This document shows positions 28,262 through 37,206 of a DNA stretch of 64,000 bases, piece after piece. A program made the position numbers and the translations under genes. Source of the DNA: Colwellia sp. BRX10-3 (GTDB taxonomy: Bacteria; Pseudomonadota; Gammaproteobacteria; Enterobacterales; Alteromonadaceae). Positions within the stretch are counted from its first letter, which is position 1; each line of letters begins with the position of its first letter. Location of the stretch: assembly GCF_014077505.1 (NCBI RefSeq), contig NZ_JACGWA010000011.1, positions 59,534-123,533 of the forward strand, in the 5' to 3' direction. Under the pieces are notes generated by a model, which saw only the letters and a program-made list of their open reading frames with translations, made no database searches and had not been told where the DNA came from.

Positions 28262-28466
28262 AGTAATCTCCTATTTTTTTGTATAATTTTATTATATAAA
28301 CAGCATACCTGAGATTAGCTTACTGACAAGCGACTTAAGCTTACATTGAGCACATAATAAATAAAGCTATTGAACACCTTTTAAAAACTGTGCCAATATA
28401 AAATTGTATATAGGTAATATTGTCATTAAAAACAATGGCTATTTACATTAAGTTCTAAGAAGCCAC

Positions 28467-28924
28467 ATGCAATACAAAAGCCTCACGACAACAGAATTAA
28501 AATCTATCGCATTAGTTGCCAGGATAATATGAAACCAAACTTACTTAAATGATGCCAAAGTTCGCTGACAAACCACCTCAACATAAGCTTTTGCAAAAAA
28601 GCAGTTTATTAGCCAATAAAATATCATTAACAATTCACAAATTAAATTAGTGGACCATTAGGCTCAGATCAACAAATAGGCGCACTGATCACCGAGCAAA
28701 AAATTGATCTGTTGATTTTTTATGTGAGCCACTAGAAGCTCAACCCCTTGACCCTGACGTAAAAGCTTTACTGCGCTTAGCCGCTGTATGGAATATTCCC
28801 GTTGCTTGTAATCAAGCAACGGGAATATTATTATTAACTCACCAAATTTTGTCAGGCTTGTGAAAAATCAATTCCTGATTACGAGAGCGACATTGAAGTC
28901 TTACGTAAATTGCAGTTGGTGTAA
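28467..28924 (+). pseudogene. mgsA: Decayed methylglyoxal synthase gene
   Basis: Read across frames, the stretch gives MgsA in order: SIALVA near the start, LLKW replaced by LLK-stop, then [24 protein letters not shown] (28653 onward), a one-base loss in the T run, [32 protein letters not shown], a further shift, NSPNFV, and a proper ending IPDYESDIEVLRKLQLV with TAA at 28922. E. coli MgsA has GPMGGDQQVGALI and [19 protein letters not shown] in the same order. At least three frameshifts and several stops disable it. An intact enzyme would turn dihydroxyacetone phosphate into methylglyoxal. It is convergent with fdhD. Confidence 0.9.
28792..28829. repeat. Perfect 17-bp inverted repeat inside the mgsA remnant
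   Basis: AATATTCCCGTTGCTTG, a TAAT loop, then CAAGCAACGGGAATATT. The inner 11 bp of each arm are natural MgsA coding sequence (IPVACNQAT); the outer six bases of the right arm replace codons expected to encode ADF. It could also act as a terminator for the neighbouring genes, although the T-rich tail is interrupted. Confidence 0.9.
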
Positions 28925-28928
28925 AAAG

Positions 28929-29876
28929 TTAATCTGTCATTTGGTGGCTAACTTTTTTAGCTGTATCTTTAAAAGTCAACAAGCGCCAATCACCATGATA
29001 TAAATTAAAACCACTTTTTTTGGTAAAACCAATTAAGGTTAAGTCAAATCTTTTAGCGGCTAATATCGCCAACTCAGACGGAGCTCCAACCGCTATCAAA
29101 ACAGCAACGCCAGCCATTACGGTTTTTTGCACAATTTCAAAACTAATACGACCACTGACTAATACACTGAATTGTGATTGACTAATACTTCGCTCGACTA
29201 AACTGGCGCCAAACAATTTATCAAGCGCATTATGGCGACCAATATCTTCTTTAATATCAATTAACTGCCCTACTTCATCGAATAAAGCTGCAGCGTGTGA
29301 TCCTCCTGTTTGTACAAACTGAGCTTGTGCCGCTCGCATTATTTCTGGCATCGCACAAATAACTTTAAAAGTTAACCAATGTTTGTTTTTATTTAAACTC
29401 GGAGGGTTCTTCATTTCCAATGACTTTAACGAGGTAGTGCCACACAAACCACAACTGCTGTAAGTTACTTGAAAGCGCTCAAGTGATTTAATGTCAGGTA
29501 TAAGTCCTGCTTTAAGCTTAACTTCCCACTGATTTTCGATAACCTTAGCATTTGAAGCTTGTGCCTCATGTTCGTCAATTTCTGGCAGTATACTTTCAAG
29601 CTGATGGTAATCTTCAATAACCCCTTCTGACAACATTAAACCAATAATTAGCGCTTTATCGTCGCCCGGTGTGCGCATAGTAATTGAGAACACTTGGCTT
29701 TGATTTACAGCGCTGTTTGGTGCTTGCCACAACAAACGTATTTGCAGAGGTTGTTCAATAATGACATGGTCAAGCTGCAACACTCGCCCTTCGGTACTAT
29801 AACGAAACTTAGCCAACTCAATTGTTGTAGGAGCTATTCGCTGAGACTTTTGTTGATATTTTTTAATATTCATCAT
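28929..29876 (-). CDS. fdhD: Formate dehydrogenase accessory sulfurtransferase FdhD
   Basis: 315 residues with the FdhD landmarks: YSSCGLCGTTSL near residue 145 (the CxxC sulfur-carrying cysteines), FVQTGGSHAAALFD, and DIGRHNALDKLFGA followed by VLVSGRISFEIVQKT. FdhD passes sulfur from IscS to the bis-MGD cofactor of formate dehydrogenases. No formate dehydrogenase or molybdenum-cofactor gene is in the window. The N-terminus is longer than E. coli by roughly thirty residues; the MNIKKYQQ alternative removes one codon. It is separated by four bases from the end of the convergent mgsA remnant. Confidence 0.93.
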   Translation of the reverse strand: MMNIKKYQQKSQRIAPTTIELAKFRYSTEGRVLQLDHVIIEQPLQIRLLWQAPNSAVNQSQVFSITMRTPGDDKALIIGLMLSEGVIEDYHQLESILPEIDEHEAQASNAKVIENQWEVKLKAGLIPDIKSLERFQVTYSSCGLCGTTSLKSLEMKNPPSLNKNKHWLTFKVICAMPEIMRAAQAQFVQTGGSHAAALFDEVGQLIDIKEDIGRHNALDKLFGASLVERSISQSQFSVLVSGRISFEIVQKTVMAGVAVLIAVGAPSELAILAAKRFDLTLIGFTKKSGFNLYHGDWRLLTFKDTAKKVSHQMTD

Positions 29877-29982
29877 TATAAAAGTAATAGCCCGTCATTA
29901 AAAACACCTTGTAGCTTTCAGCATAGCTAAATAGCCGCTATACAAATTAGTCATTTATTTTATATATAAACATTAAAAAACA

Positions 29983-30642
29983 TTAGCTTATTTTAGCCGA
30001 ATAATTTGTAAGAAGTTTGCTTATTTGTGCTTTTGGAGTTCTCGCTAAGCGCTTGATTAAACTAAAGGGGATATTATCTAATCCGTAACGTTCGCTCATA
30101 TCATTTAACATTATTATCCACAATTCAGCGGTCATTTCTGCATCGAATAACGCTCGATGAAAACTGCCATCGGCGGCAATATTTTTATAATTAATTAATG
30201 TGCCTAACTTATGGTTTGGCGCATCTTGATAAATCCGTCGCGATACTAATAATGAACAAGTAAATTCGCCTAAAACATGACGCCCTAAGCGTGAAAATTC
30301 AGCGGCGAGAAAACGAGAATCAAAAGAGGCATTGTGCGCTAATAAATTACTCTCGCCTATAAAGTCAGCAAAGTCGGTCATTACGTCTGCACAAGGAAGA
30401 GCTGAAGCCAACATGTTGTTGCTAATACCGGTATAGTTTTCAATAAAACTATTGATGCGACGACCTGGATTCATCAAAGCTTGAAATCTGTCAGTAACAA
30501 TGCCATTTTCGAGTTTAACCGCACCAATTTCAATCGCGCGATCACCCTGATCAGGTGATAAGCCCGTGGTTTCAAAATCAAGTACGACAATTGAGTTAGC
30601 TAACACTAGTGCTTCCTTTAAAACTAATGTATTAAATATCAC
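29983..30642 (-). CDS. DEDDh 3'-5' exonuclease (DnaQ/epsilon-like)
   Basis: 219 residues with the exonuclease motifs: IVVLDFETTGL (Exo I, Asp/Glu), LLAHNASFDSRFL (Exo II), and SFHRALFDAEMTAEL (Exo III His and Asp). It resembles the stand-alone proofreading-like exonucleases (exonuclease X / PolC-type family), not full DnaQ, which is longer at the C-terminus. The first 15 residues (MIFNTLVLKEALVLA) precede the fold, so a later start is possible. It likely trims DNA or RNA 3' ends in the cytosol. Single gene. Confidence 0.88.
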   Translation of the reverse strand: MIFNTLVLKEALVLANSIVVLDFETTGLSPDQGDRAIEIGAVKLENGIVTDRFQALMNPGRRINSFIENYTGISNNMLASALPCADVMTDFADFIGESNLLAHNASFDSRFLAAEFSRLGRHVLGEFTCSLLVSRRIYQDAPNHKLGTLINYKNIAADGSFHRALFDAEMTAELWIIMLNDMSERYGLDNIPFSLIKRLARTPKAQISKLLTNYSAKIS

Positions 30643-30911
30643 GAAATTATCTCATAGTTTTTTTAACAGATACATTAACATCGATAGGTAGGGCTATATT
30701 AATACGCTTAATGTCAAAGGGTCTAAAATGCTCTGTATTTAGTAACCGTTTTTTGGCTATAAGTCACAAACACAAAACACTTAACATCTCTCCATAGTAT
30801 ATACCTGGTCATGTTTGATTAAATGCTTGTTTCTAAGCTATTATTACCAAGTCTGTATATATCATTACAATGTAAATCCACTCGCTAAAAAACTTATAAC
30901 GGGGATCAAAA

Positions 30912-32993
30912 ATGCGCTACAGTTATTTAGTATTTATAGTTTTATCTTCACTGTTTACTCTAACCAACAGTTTAGCCACTGAAAACAACACTCCATCGAA
31001 CCGCTTTAGTGCAATGCGGGTATTTGATATGGAATATGCAACCGACCCTCAGATCTCGCCCGACGGTAAGCACATTGCTTATGTACGTCACTCAATGGAC
31101 AGAATGAGCGATAAAGACCAAGGCCACATATGGCTGATCGATATTTCTGATGGTACACACCTCCCCTTAATTGATAGCGAAGCGCCTTCTCATTCTCCTC
31201 GATGGTCACCAGACGGAAAAAGTTTAGTTTTTGTTAGCGCAACTGACGGTAAGCCTGAATTAAGGCTGTTTTATACTCAATCAGACCGAAGTATTTCATT
31301 AGCCCAATTTATTAGCGCTCCGTCACGTGCTACTTGGTCTCCTGATGGTAAACATATTGCTTTTAATATGTTTGTCAAAGGTAAAAGTCCGAGCTTTACC
31401 ACAGCTGTTGATAAGCCCGAGGGAGCACAATGGAATGATGCCATGAAGTTATATGACGATCTCACATTTCGATTTGATGGAAGAGGTTATTTAGCTGAAG
31501 GTACCACGCAAGTATTTACGCTACCAATTGAAGGTGGCTCTCCCCGCCAGTTAACCCATGGCGATGCAGATATGAATGCATCAGCTTGGTTAGATAAAGA
31601 TACGCTTCTAGTCACAGGTAACACGGCAAAAGACCGAGACATGGATATCATTGAAAGCGAGATATACGCCATCGAATTGCTTGATTTGTCGATAACGGCA
31701 TTAACCAATAGAGATGGTCCAGATGCTGGCGCTGAGGTTTCGCCCAATGGCAAATATATCGCCTATATTGGTTATGATGATAAAGTGCTGTCCTATCAGC
31801 AAAGTAATTTGTACATCATGAACGCAGATGGAACTAAAGCACGAGAAATAGCCGCTGATTTCTCAGGAAGTATCGGTCAAATAAAGTGGGAGTCGACGAG
31901 TAAATCTCTGTTATTTTCGTCTGAAGATCACGGGGTTATTAGCCTGTATCGTACTGACTTAAAAAGTAAGGTGTCAAAAGTATTTACTGGAATAGGTGGT
32001 GGTTCCATTGGGCGTCCTTATGCCAATGGTAGTTTCTCTATCAGTCAACAAAGTAAACCTAAAATTGCCTATATGGCAGGATTTTCTGATCGTCCAGCCG
32101 AAATTGGCTTGAGCGATTATAAAGGCAAAAAGCAACAAATTTTAACCAAACTGAACGATGATTTACTGCCTTATCTTGAGATGGCAAAAGTTGAAGAGAT
32201 CAAAGTAAAATCTAGTCATGATGGCAAAGAAATTGAAGCTTGGGTCGCTTTTCCACCCGACTTTAAAGCCGATGGTAGCTTTCCAATGATATTAGAGATA
32301 CATGGCGGACCATACACCATGTACGGCCCTTACTTTGCTAGCGAGATGCAACGTTACGCTGCTGAAGGCTATGTAACTGTTTGGGCCAATCCTCGTGGTT
32401 CAACAGGTTATGGTGAAGACTTTGCACTAGAAATTGACCGCGCTTATCCAGGTAATGACTATCACGATTTAATGAGTGTGGTGGATGAAATAGTGGCGCG
32501 TAAATATGTCAACGATAAACGACTATTTGTCACTGGCGGCTCTGGCGGCGGTATTTTAACCGCCTGGATTGTCACCAAAACCCAAAGGTTTGCTGCAGCA
32601 GCTTCGATAAAGCCGGTGATTAACTGGATGACAATGGCATTGGCCGGTGATATTGCCCCTTATGTTAGACGTCATTGGATACGTGAAGACCCTTGGTCTA
32701 ACCCTGAAGCATTTCTAAAGTTTTCCCCTATTCGCTACGTTGATAAAGTTAAAACCCCAACTTTAATGATGGTAGGAGAAGAAGATTATCGAACACCTGC
32801 ATGGGAAGCTGAGCAGTTCTATACTGCACTTAAAATGTTAGGTGTAGATACCGCACTAATTCGAGTGCCCAGTGCACCCCATTATATTGCGGCACGCCCT
32901 AGCCGTTTAATCGCTAAAACTGATAATATTATGGGCTGGTTTGCTAAATATGACATAGCGAAAAAAGATCAGCAGAATAAAACAACGAAGTAA
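30912..32993 (+). CDS. S9-family prolyl oligopeptidase / acylaminoacyl peptidase, exported
   Basis: 693 residues with a signal peptide (YLVFIVLSSLFTLTNSLA). Residues 30-400 form a WD40/TolB-like beta-propeller with repeated ISPDGKHIAY / WSPDGKSLVF motifs. The C-terminal alpha/beta-hydrolase carries GGSGGG with Ser544, GEEDYRTP with Asp625, and APHYIAARPSR with His657. The oxyanion HGGPY precedes them. It should release dipeptides or small peptides in the periplasm, part of protein-derived nutrient use. A GGGGAT ribosome site stands six bases before the ATG. Single gene. Confidence 0.94.
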   Translation: MRYSYLVFIVLSSLFTLTNSLATENNTPSNRFSAMRVFDMEYATDPQISPDGKHIAYVRHSMDRMSDKDQGHIWLIDISDGTHLPLIDSEAPSHSPRWSPDGKSLVFVSATDGKPELRLFYTQSDRSISLAQFISAPSRATWSPDGKHIAFNMFVKGKSPSFTTAVDKPEGAQWNDAMKLYDDLTFRFDGRGYLAEGTTQVFTLPIEGGSPRQLTHGDADMNASAWLDKDTLLVTGNTAKDRDMDIIESEIYAIELLDLSITALTNRDGPDAGAEVSPNGKYIAYIGYDDKVLSYQQSNLYIMNADGTKAREIAADFSGSIGQIKWESTSKSLLFSSEDHGVISLYRTDLKSKVSKVFTGIGGGSIGRPYANGSFSISQQSKPKIAYMAGFSDRPAEIGLSDYKGKKQQILTKLNDDLLPYLEMAKVEEIKVKSSHDGKEIEAWVAFPPDFKADGSFPMILEIHGGPYTMYGPYFASEMQRYAAEGYVTVWANPRGSTGYGEDFALEIDRAYPGNDYHDLMSVVDEIVARKYVNDKRLFVTGGSGGGILTAWIVTKTQRFAAAASIKPVINWMTMALAGDIAPYVRRHWIREDPWSNPEAFLKFSPIRYVDKVKTPTLMMVGEEDYRTPAWEAEQFYTALKMLGVDTALIRVPSAPHYIAARPSRLIAKTDNIMGWFAKYDIAKKDQQNKTTK

Positions 32994-33012
32994 GATTAAT
33001 AGCATAAAATAG

Positions 33013-33043
33013 ATGTGCGGCTTTTGATACACCTGCCGCACAT
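33013..33043. terminator. Possible terminator hairpin after the S9 peptidase
   Basis: ATGTGCGGC and GCCGCACAT form a nine-bp perfect stem around 13 bases. No clear T tract follows on the plus strand, so termination would be weak or factor-dependent. Confidence 0.5.
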
Positions 33044-33131
33044 TAGCTTACTACATAAAAATCAATTAATTAAAAAGTTTAAATGGCTGAATCCAAACTC
33101 CAGTTTGCTTTAGAACTATAGAAAGCATACC

Positions 33132-33332
33132 TTAACGCGTTAAAACATCGTCAATTTCGATGCACTTACCCGTGATATAACTGCCTATATCAAACACCAA
33201 TAATTCCATCAATCCCACAACTTCACCTGGTAGTCCAAGCTTACCCATAGGTATTTGAGAAACGAGTTTAATGACCACCTCAACAGAGGGGCGAGTATGA
33301 TTTAATTTTAAGAATAGAAAACCAAAAGCCAT
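33132..33332 (-). pseudogene. C-terminal remnant of a short-chain dehydrogenase
   Basis: The 66-codon frame ends with IPMGKLGLPGEVVGLMELLVFDIGSYITGKCIEID, which aligns with the C-terminal part of FabG/PhbB-type SDR enzymes (IP.GRLG.PEEVA..V.FL.SD...YITGQ.I..). The Rossmann fold, catalytic Ser-Tyr-Lys and the final GG are absent, and the first residues do not match the family. It is a truncated remnant and probably not functional. Confidence 0.7.
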
Positions 33333-33376
33333 TTGTATACGTATATAAATTTATAAGTAACTGACTGGATATTTAT

Positions 33377-33562
33377 ATGTTTTCATTATTTAGCAATCAC
33401 GCAACTAAAAAATTAAACAAAAGTTATGAAGAGAAACTTACAAAAGCTATTTGTGCACAAAAAAAAGGCGATATAAGCGCTTTCTCAATATTCACTGAAG
33501 AAGCATTGAGCATTAGACAAAAAATACAAGCATTAGAAAAGCCTGCAAAATCGTTACCTTAG
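33377..33562 (+). CDS. DUF6435 family small protein (copy 1)
   Basis: 61 residues, MFSLFSNHATKKLNKSYEEKLTKAICAQ..., two charged helices with the family pattern KKLxKxYExKLxxAxxAQxxGDI. The family is small, cytosolic and of unknown function. A related 59-residue protein is encoded on the opposite strand 290 bp away. Copy 1 has lost some of the consensus (KGDISAFSIFT instead of NGDIKGYAMIT), suggesting relaxed constraint or specialisation. No strong ribosome site precedes the ATG. Confidence 0.75.
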   Translation: MFSLFSNHATKKLNKSYEEKLTKAICAQKKGDISAFSIFTEEALSIRQKIQALEKPAKSLP

Positions 33563-33854
33563 CTATTAAGATAAATCAGCCGTTTACCTCTATTATATTT
33601 GAACTGATAAATTCATTCATAAAGTAATATATTGCAATTAAACTAGCTCGATGAAATTACTAAGGTTTAATTCAGAAAAATATTATAAGTGCTGTATATA
33701 CATTGAATTTAAATAGCTTATTTTTATTAAAGTTAATAATGTGAATATAATAAATAAGCACTATTGAGAGGCAACATAGTTAATTTTCCATTATTTCTGG
33801 CATATAAACCAACTGTTCAGGTCAATTAACAACCAAACAAAAAGTGTAATAAAC

Positions 33855-34034
33855 TCAACTATTATTTGAAGTTTCTAACGCTTTAATTTGAGACGCTATT
33901 TCCTCAGCTTCAGCAGTGATCATGGCATAACCTTTAATATCGCCGTTTCTTTGGGCATGCATAGCTTGCTCAAGTTTAGCTTCATAGCGTTTGTTTAATT
34001 TTTTTAATGGATCTGACTTAAATATTGAAAACAT
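33855..34034 (-). CDS. DUF6435 family small protein (copy 2)
   Basis: 59 residues, MFSIFKSDPLKKLNKRYEAK...ALETSNNS. It fits the DUF6435 consensus closely (SDPLKKL, KRYEAKLEQAMHAQRNGDIKGY, EAEEIASQI), two helices likely forming a hairpin. It faces copy 1 tail to tail. Function unknown. The gene is short but its sequence is protein-like throughout and agrees with the family length. Confidence 0.8.
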   Translation of the reverse strand: MFSIFKSDPLKKLNKRYEAKLEQAMHAQRNGDIKGYAMITAEAEEIASQIKALETSNNS

Positions 34035-34351
34035 AAATAATGACTATTTGGTAAGTTGTTTTAGATTATACGACTTAAAAGGCATTTTAGTTTTTATTAA
34101 TTGCACTTTCGTTAATAAAAATTGATCAAATATGAACTTGGTACTAATTAACCGGCAATTGTTTGTTACTCCTTACACGAAAAATAGTGAGGCGATTTTA
34201 GTTGTTATCTATGGTATTTAAACCACTTCAAGATGGAAATTTAATTGGGATTAGAAACCTTTGGGGAGTAATTTTTATATTATCGCCAAGGGAGAAATTA
34301 TTTAATCTGATTGGTATAATATAAACCTAACTATTTAAGAATAAATCCAAT
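34035..34351. other. Intergenic region before the EEP-family gene
   Basis: About 315 bp with no gene. A TATAAT hexamer at 34315-34320 lies 31 bp before the next start codon and could be its -10 element, but no convincing -35 is seen. Otherwise nothing recognised. Confidence 0.4.
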
Positions 34352-35434
34352 ATGTTACAAATACTCGCTCTTTGCACTCTGCTTATTCTCATATTTACCT
34401 TGCTACCCTTATGGAGAAATCCGCATTGGATTATCAGAGGTATGGACTTCCCGCGTTTGCAGTTTATGATATTTGCCGCTGCTTTACTGATTGCCCAACT
34501 GCTGTTGCTAGATCGAAATACAGTAACCTCTCAAGCCTTAATTTTTGCAACTGCTGTTTGTTTGTTCTGGCAATTGTGGTGGATATTACCTTTTACCTGT
34601 TTATGGCGCAAAGAGGTTCAAACTTCTAGTGATAACAGTGCGGATAAACAACTGAGCATACTGACATCGAACGTATTAACCCCTAATCGTAACGCCGATG
34701 CGTTAATCGACTTAGTTAATCTACATCAACCTGATGTGCTCGTTACGTTAGAATCTGACCAATGGTGGGAAGACAAGCTCAAAGTCATTGAAACAGATAT
34801 GCCTTACAACGTTAAATGCCCGCTCGACAACCTATATGGTATGCACGTTTATTCACGACTGCCACTAGAAGAACAAGAAATATGCTACTTAGTTGAGCAA
34901 GATATTCCATCGATACACGTGTGTTTAACGCTACGAACAGGCGATAAAGTGCGCGCCCATTTTCTTCATCCTGCGCCGCCTAGCCCAACAGAAAATGCGG
35001 AATCGGCTGAACGAGATGCAGAATTAGTGATGGTTGCGAAAAGTGTTGCCAAGAGTAACCAACCGGTGATAGTAGCCGGCGACCTTAATGACGTTGCTTG
35101 GTCTGCAACTACTCGATTATTTCGTAAAATTAGTGGTTTATTAGATCCACGCGTAGGTCGTGGCTCGTTTAACACCTTTCACGTAGATTTCCCGATTGCC
35201 CGCTGGCCATTAGATCATTTATTTCACAGCTCGCACTTTACTCTGCACGATATTCAACGCTTACCCTCGATTGATTCGGACCATTTTCCATTGCTAACTA
35301 GATTATCATTTACTTCACCACAGGGCAGTAAACAGCAAGGTATAAAAGCTGAACCGGAAGAAGAAGAATGGTCAGAAGAAATCATTGATGGACAACAAGT
35401 CAGTAAAAATGATGTGCCAACGCCTGCTGAATGA
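34352..35434 (+). CDS. Membrane-anchored endonuclease/exonuclease/phosphatase family protein
   Basis: 360 residues. Three N-terminal hydrophobic helices (residues 1-85) anchor an EEP domain: LSILTSNVLTPN, DVLVTLESDQWW with the metal-binding Glu, VIVAGDLNDVAWS with the catalytic Asp/Asn, and IDSDHFPLL with the final Asp-His pair. The family covers nucleases, sphingomyelinases and phosphoesterases. The membrane anchor with an outward-facing domain suggests a phosphodiesterase acting in the periplasm, but the substrate is unknown. The C-terminus is acidic (EPEEEEWSEE). Single gene. Confidence 0.88.
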   Translation: MLQILALCTLLILIFTLLPLWRNPHWIIRGMDFPRLQFMIFAAALLIAQLLLLDRNTVTSQALIFATAVCLFWQLWWILPFTCLWRKEVQTSSDNSADKQLSILTSNVLTPNRNADALIDLVNLHQPDVLVTLESDQWWEDKLKVIETDMPYNVKCPLDNLYGMHVYSRLPLEEQEICYLVEQDIPSIHVCLTLRTGDKVRAHFLHPAPPSPTENAESAERDAELVMVAKSVAKSNQPVIVAGDLNDVAWSATTRLFRKISGLLDPRVGRGSFNTFHVDFPIARWPLDHLFHSSHFTLHDIQRLPSIDSDHFPLLTRLSFTSPQGSKQQGIKAEPEEEEWSEEIIDGQQVSKNDVPTPAE

Positions 35435-35490
35435 AACTAAAGCTTATTGCTTTTGCTTTAAAGACATTATTAGCTGATAACCACTTAAAG

Positions 35491-35958
35491 TTACATTTGT
35501 TTATCAATACGCACAGTGCCATTAGCGAGATAAATCATGCGAACATCATCTTTTCGCTGAAATAACATACGGTGATCTAAGTCTTGTATCACCATATATT
35601 CATCACCGTTATGCACTTTGATCATTAGCTCAACTAAAAGCAGGGTTTTCTCATGGTATTTTGGAGTTTTGTCATGAGCTATTGAACCACCAATAATAGC
35701 ACCTAATATTGTTGCTACACCTCGGCCACCACCGCTACCAAATTGATTGCCAATTGCACCACCTATTAATGCGCCACCAAAAGTTTTCCAACCGGAGTTT
35801 TTATCTTGGATAAGCTCCTGCTCAGTAATGTTACGAACTGACGTTACTTGACCAAATAACACTTTTTCAACTGGCACAGCTTTATTACGCTCATAATCCG
35901 CATTAGCAAATGGGATTAGTGCCAACCAACAAATTAACGATATAGTGATTATCTTCAT
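35491..35958 (-). CDS. Glycine-zipper envelope protein
   Basis: 155 residues from ATG 35958; a GTG three codons upstream is possible. The signal peptide is IITISLICWLALIPFANA. Residues 60-95 form a glycine zipper (GGALIGGAIGNQFGSGGG, ILGAIIGGSIAHD) as in the 17-kDa antigen / SlyB 2TM family. There is no lipobox. The rest is a small beta domain ending in RIDKQM. Such proteins lie in or near the outer membrane and influence envelope stability. The function of this one is unknown. Confidence 0.8.
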   Translation of the reverse strand: MKIITISLICWLALIPFANADYERNKAVPVEKVLFGQVTSVRNITEQELIQDKNSGWKTFGGALIGGAIGNQFGSGGGRGVATILGAIIGGSIAHDKTPKYHEKTLLLVELMIKVHNGDEYMVIQDLDHRMLFQRKDDVRMIYLANGTVRIDKQM

Positions 35959-36074
35959 TTCGCCCACTTATTCTTGATAAACAACATCTTTAGTTAGCTA
36001 CTTAGGAATCAATTTTTATTTAAGTAGCTATCTAATTTTTAATGGTAATATCCATTATATATCTAGCTTTAAAC

Positions 36075-36677
36075 TTACCAACCCACCGATTCTTTCGCTT
36101 TGGTTTTACGAATTTCGGTTTCGTCTGCCCATTCGACTAAACCACTTTCAAGGTCCATTAAACGCAGTGTAAATTTGTAGTAAACGTCTGACTTATCTTG
36201 GTTACTTTTTACGATACTCGATAAGTTGCCATATAACATATATTGCGCGCCGATTTGGCGGCCAAACTGTGTGGCTTTATTTGGGTCAACCATGCCCCCG
36301 TCATGTTGAAATTTAAGTTGTTCACGTGCTGCTTCTACTCGGCCCATATCAACAAAGCGAAACTTGCCAGAGCGCAAAAGCTTGGTAGAAATAGAGTCGG
36401 TGATTGACTCAGTATCGATATGCTCACTGGTTTTGTTTTTTAGGCGTTCTACAAACATTACCGGGCGAGTGTTTTGCGTTAATGTGCCAACAACGGGCGA
36501 TAACAGTAAAGAATCGGTCATTTGGGCTGCAACTTTTTGTAAATCAGTTGAACCAAAGTTAATATCAGTAGTTTCTACTGCGGTGGCATCACCATAGCGA
36601 ACTACTGATTTATTAGCACAACCCGCTGCGAATACTAGAGTTAAGCCAAGTGTTGTTACCAGTGCTAATTTATTCAT
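36075..36677 (-). CDS. lpoB: Penicillin-binding protein activator LpoB
   Basis: 200 residues with lipobox FAAGC (Cys20), a short linker, and the LpoB/TolB-N-like domain: STDLQKVAAQMTDSLL, RPVMFVERLKNKTSEHIDTESITDSI, and AQYMLYGNLSSIV. LpoB is an outer-membrane lipoprotein that reaches through the peptidoglycan and activates PBP1B. The linker is much shorter than the long disordered tether of E. coli. It is the last gene of a three-gene operon, 18 bp after ycfL, an order also seen in Vibrio and Shewanella relatives. Confidence 0.94.
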   Translation of the reverse strand: MNKLALVTTLGLTLVFAAGCANKSVVRYGDATAVETTDINFGSTDLQKVAAQMTDSLLLSPVVGTLTQNTRPVMFVERLKNKTSEHIDTESITDSISTKLLRSGKFRFVDMGRVEAAREQLKFQHDGGMVDPNKATQFGRQIGAQYMLYGNLSSIVKSNQDKSDVYYKFTLRLMDLESGLVEWADETEIRKTKAKESVGW

Positions 36678-36695
36678 AATGCTTTTCCTTAACGA

Positions 36696-37172
36696 TTAAT
36701 ATTTGTATGCTTTCTCAGGGATTTCGCGAACATAAACACTAAAAGTGCTGACATTAATATTCGGCGCTAACCCTCGTAAAGTTGTTGATTGTTTACCATG
36801 CAATTCTAAAGGAACCCAAGGTGTTTTACCTGCTTCAATAACAAAGCCCGCTTCGTCAAACCAGTTGAAATGATACTGTAATTTTTGCGATTTTTCATAA
36901 CGGCTGGTCAATGTTAGATTTATTTCCAGTAAGTCATTACTTTTACGTGATTTAACGTCGCTGATAAATAATCGCTTCGCTAAATCAGTGTTATGTACTT
37001 CAAGGTGTTTACTAAAGTCATCGCCTTGCGTCATGGCACTGGTACCTGTGCCAGCGGTTACAGGAGGCTTTTTATTTGCACATCCTGCGATAACAATAGC
37101 ACTGACTAATATCACCGCTAAGCTACCAGTAATTTTTTGACGAGTGCAGAGCGTATTTTTGCTAGTTAACAT
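36696..37172 (-). CDS. ycfL: YcfL family lipoprotein (DUF1425)
   Basis: 158 residues from ATG 37172, which is preceded by a near-perfect AGGAGG; the frame extends eight codons further but lacks a better site. The lipobox is VIAGC (Cys31). The domain LFISDVKSRKSNDLLEINLTL...LQYHFNWFDEAGF matches YcfL. It is always found beside lpoB, and its role in peptidoglycan synthesis is presumed but unproven. It lies between the COG3014 gene (34 bp) and lpoB (18 bp). Confidence 0.93.
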   Translation of the reverse strand: MLTSKNTLCTRQKITGSLAVILVSAIVIAGCANKKPPVTAGTGTSAMTQGDDFSKHLEVHNTDLAKRLFISDVKSRKSNDLLEINLTLTSRYEKSQKLQYHFNWFDEAGFVIEAGKTPWVPLELHGKQSTTLRGLAPNINVSTFSVYVREIPEKAYKY

Positions 37173-37206
37173 ATTTCCTCCTGATTCATTATTCATTTAG
37201 AACTTT

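Noticed and set aside
31006..31753. Several minus-strand frames opposite the S9 peptidase
   Set aside because: Antisense shadows with no start signals or similarity.
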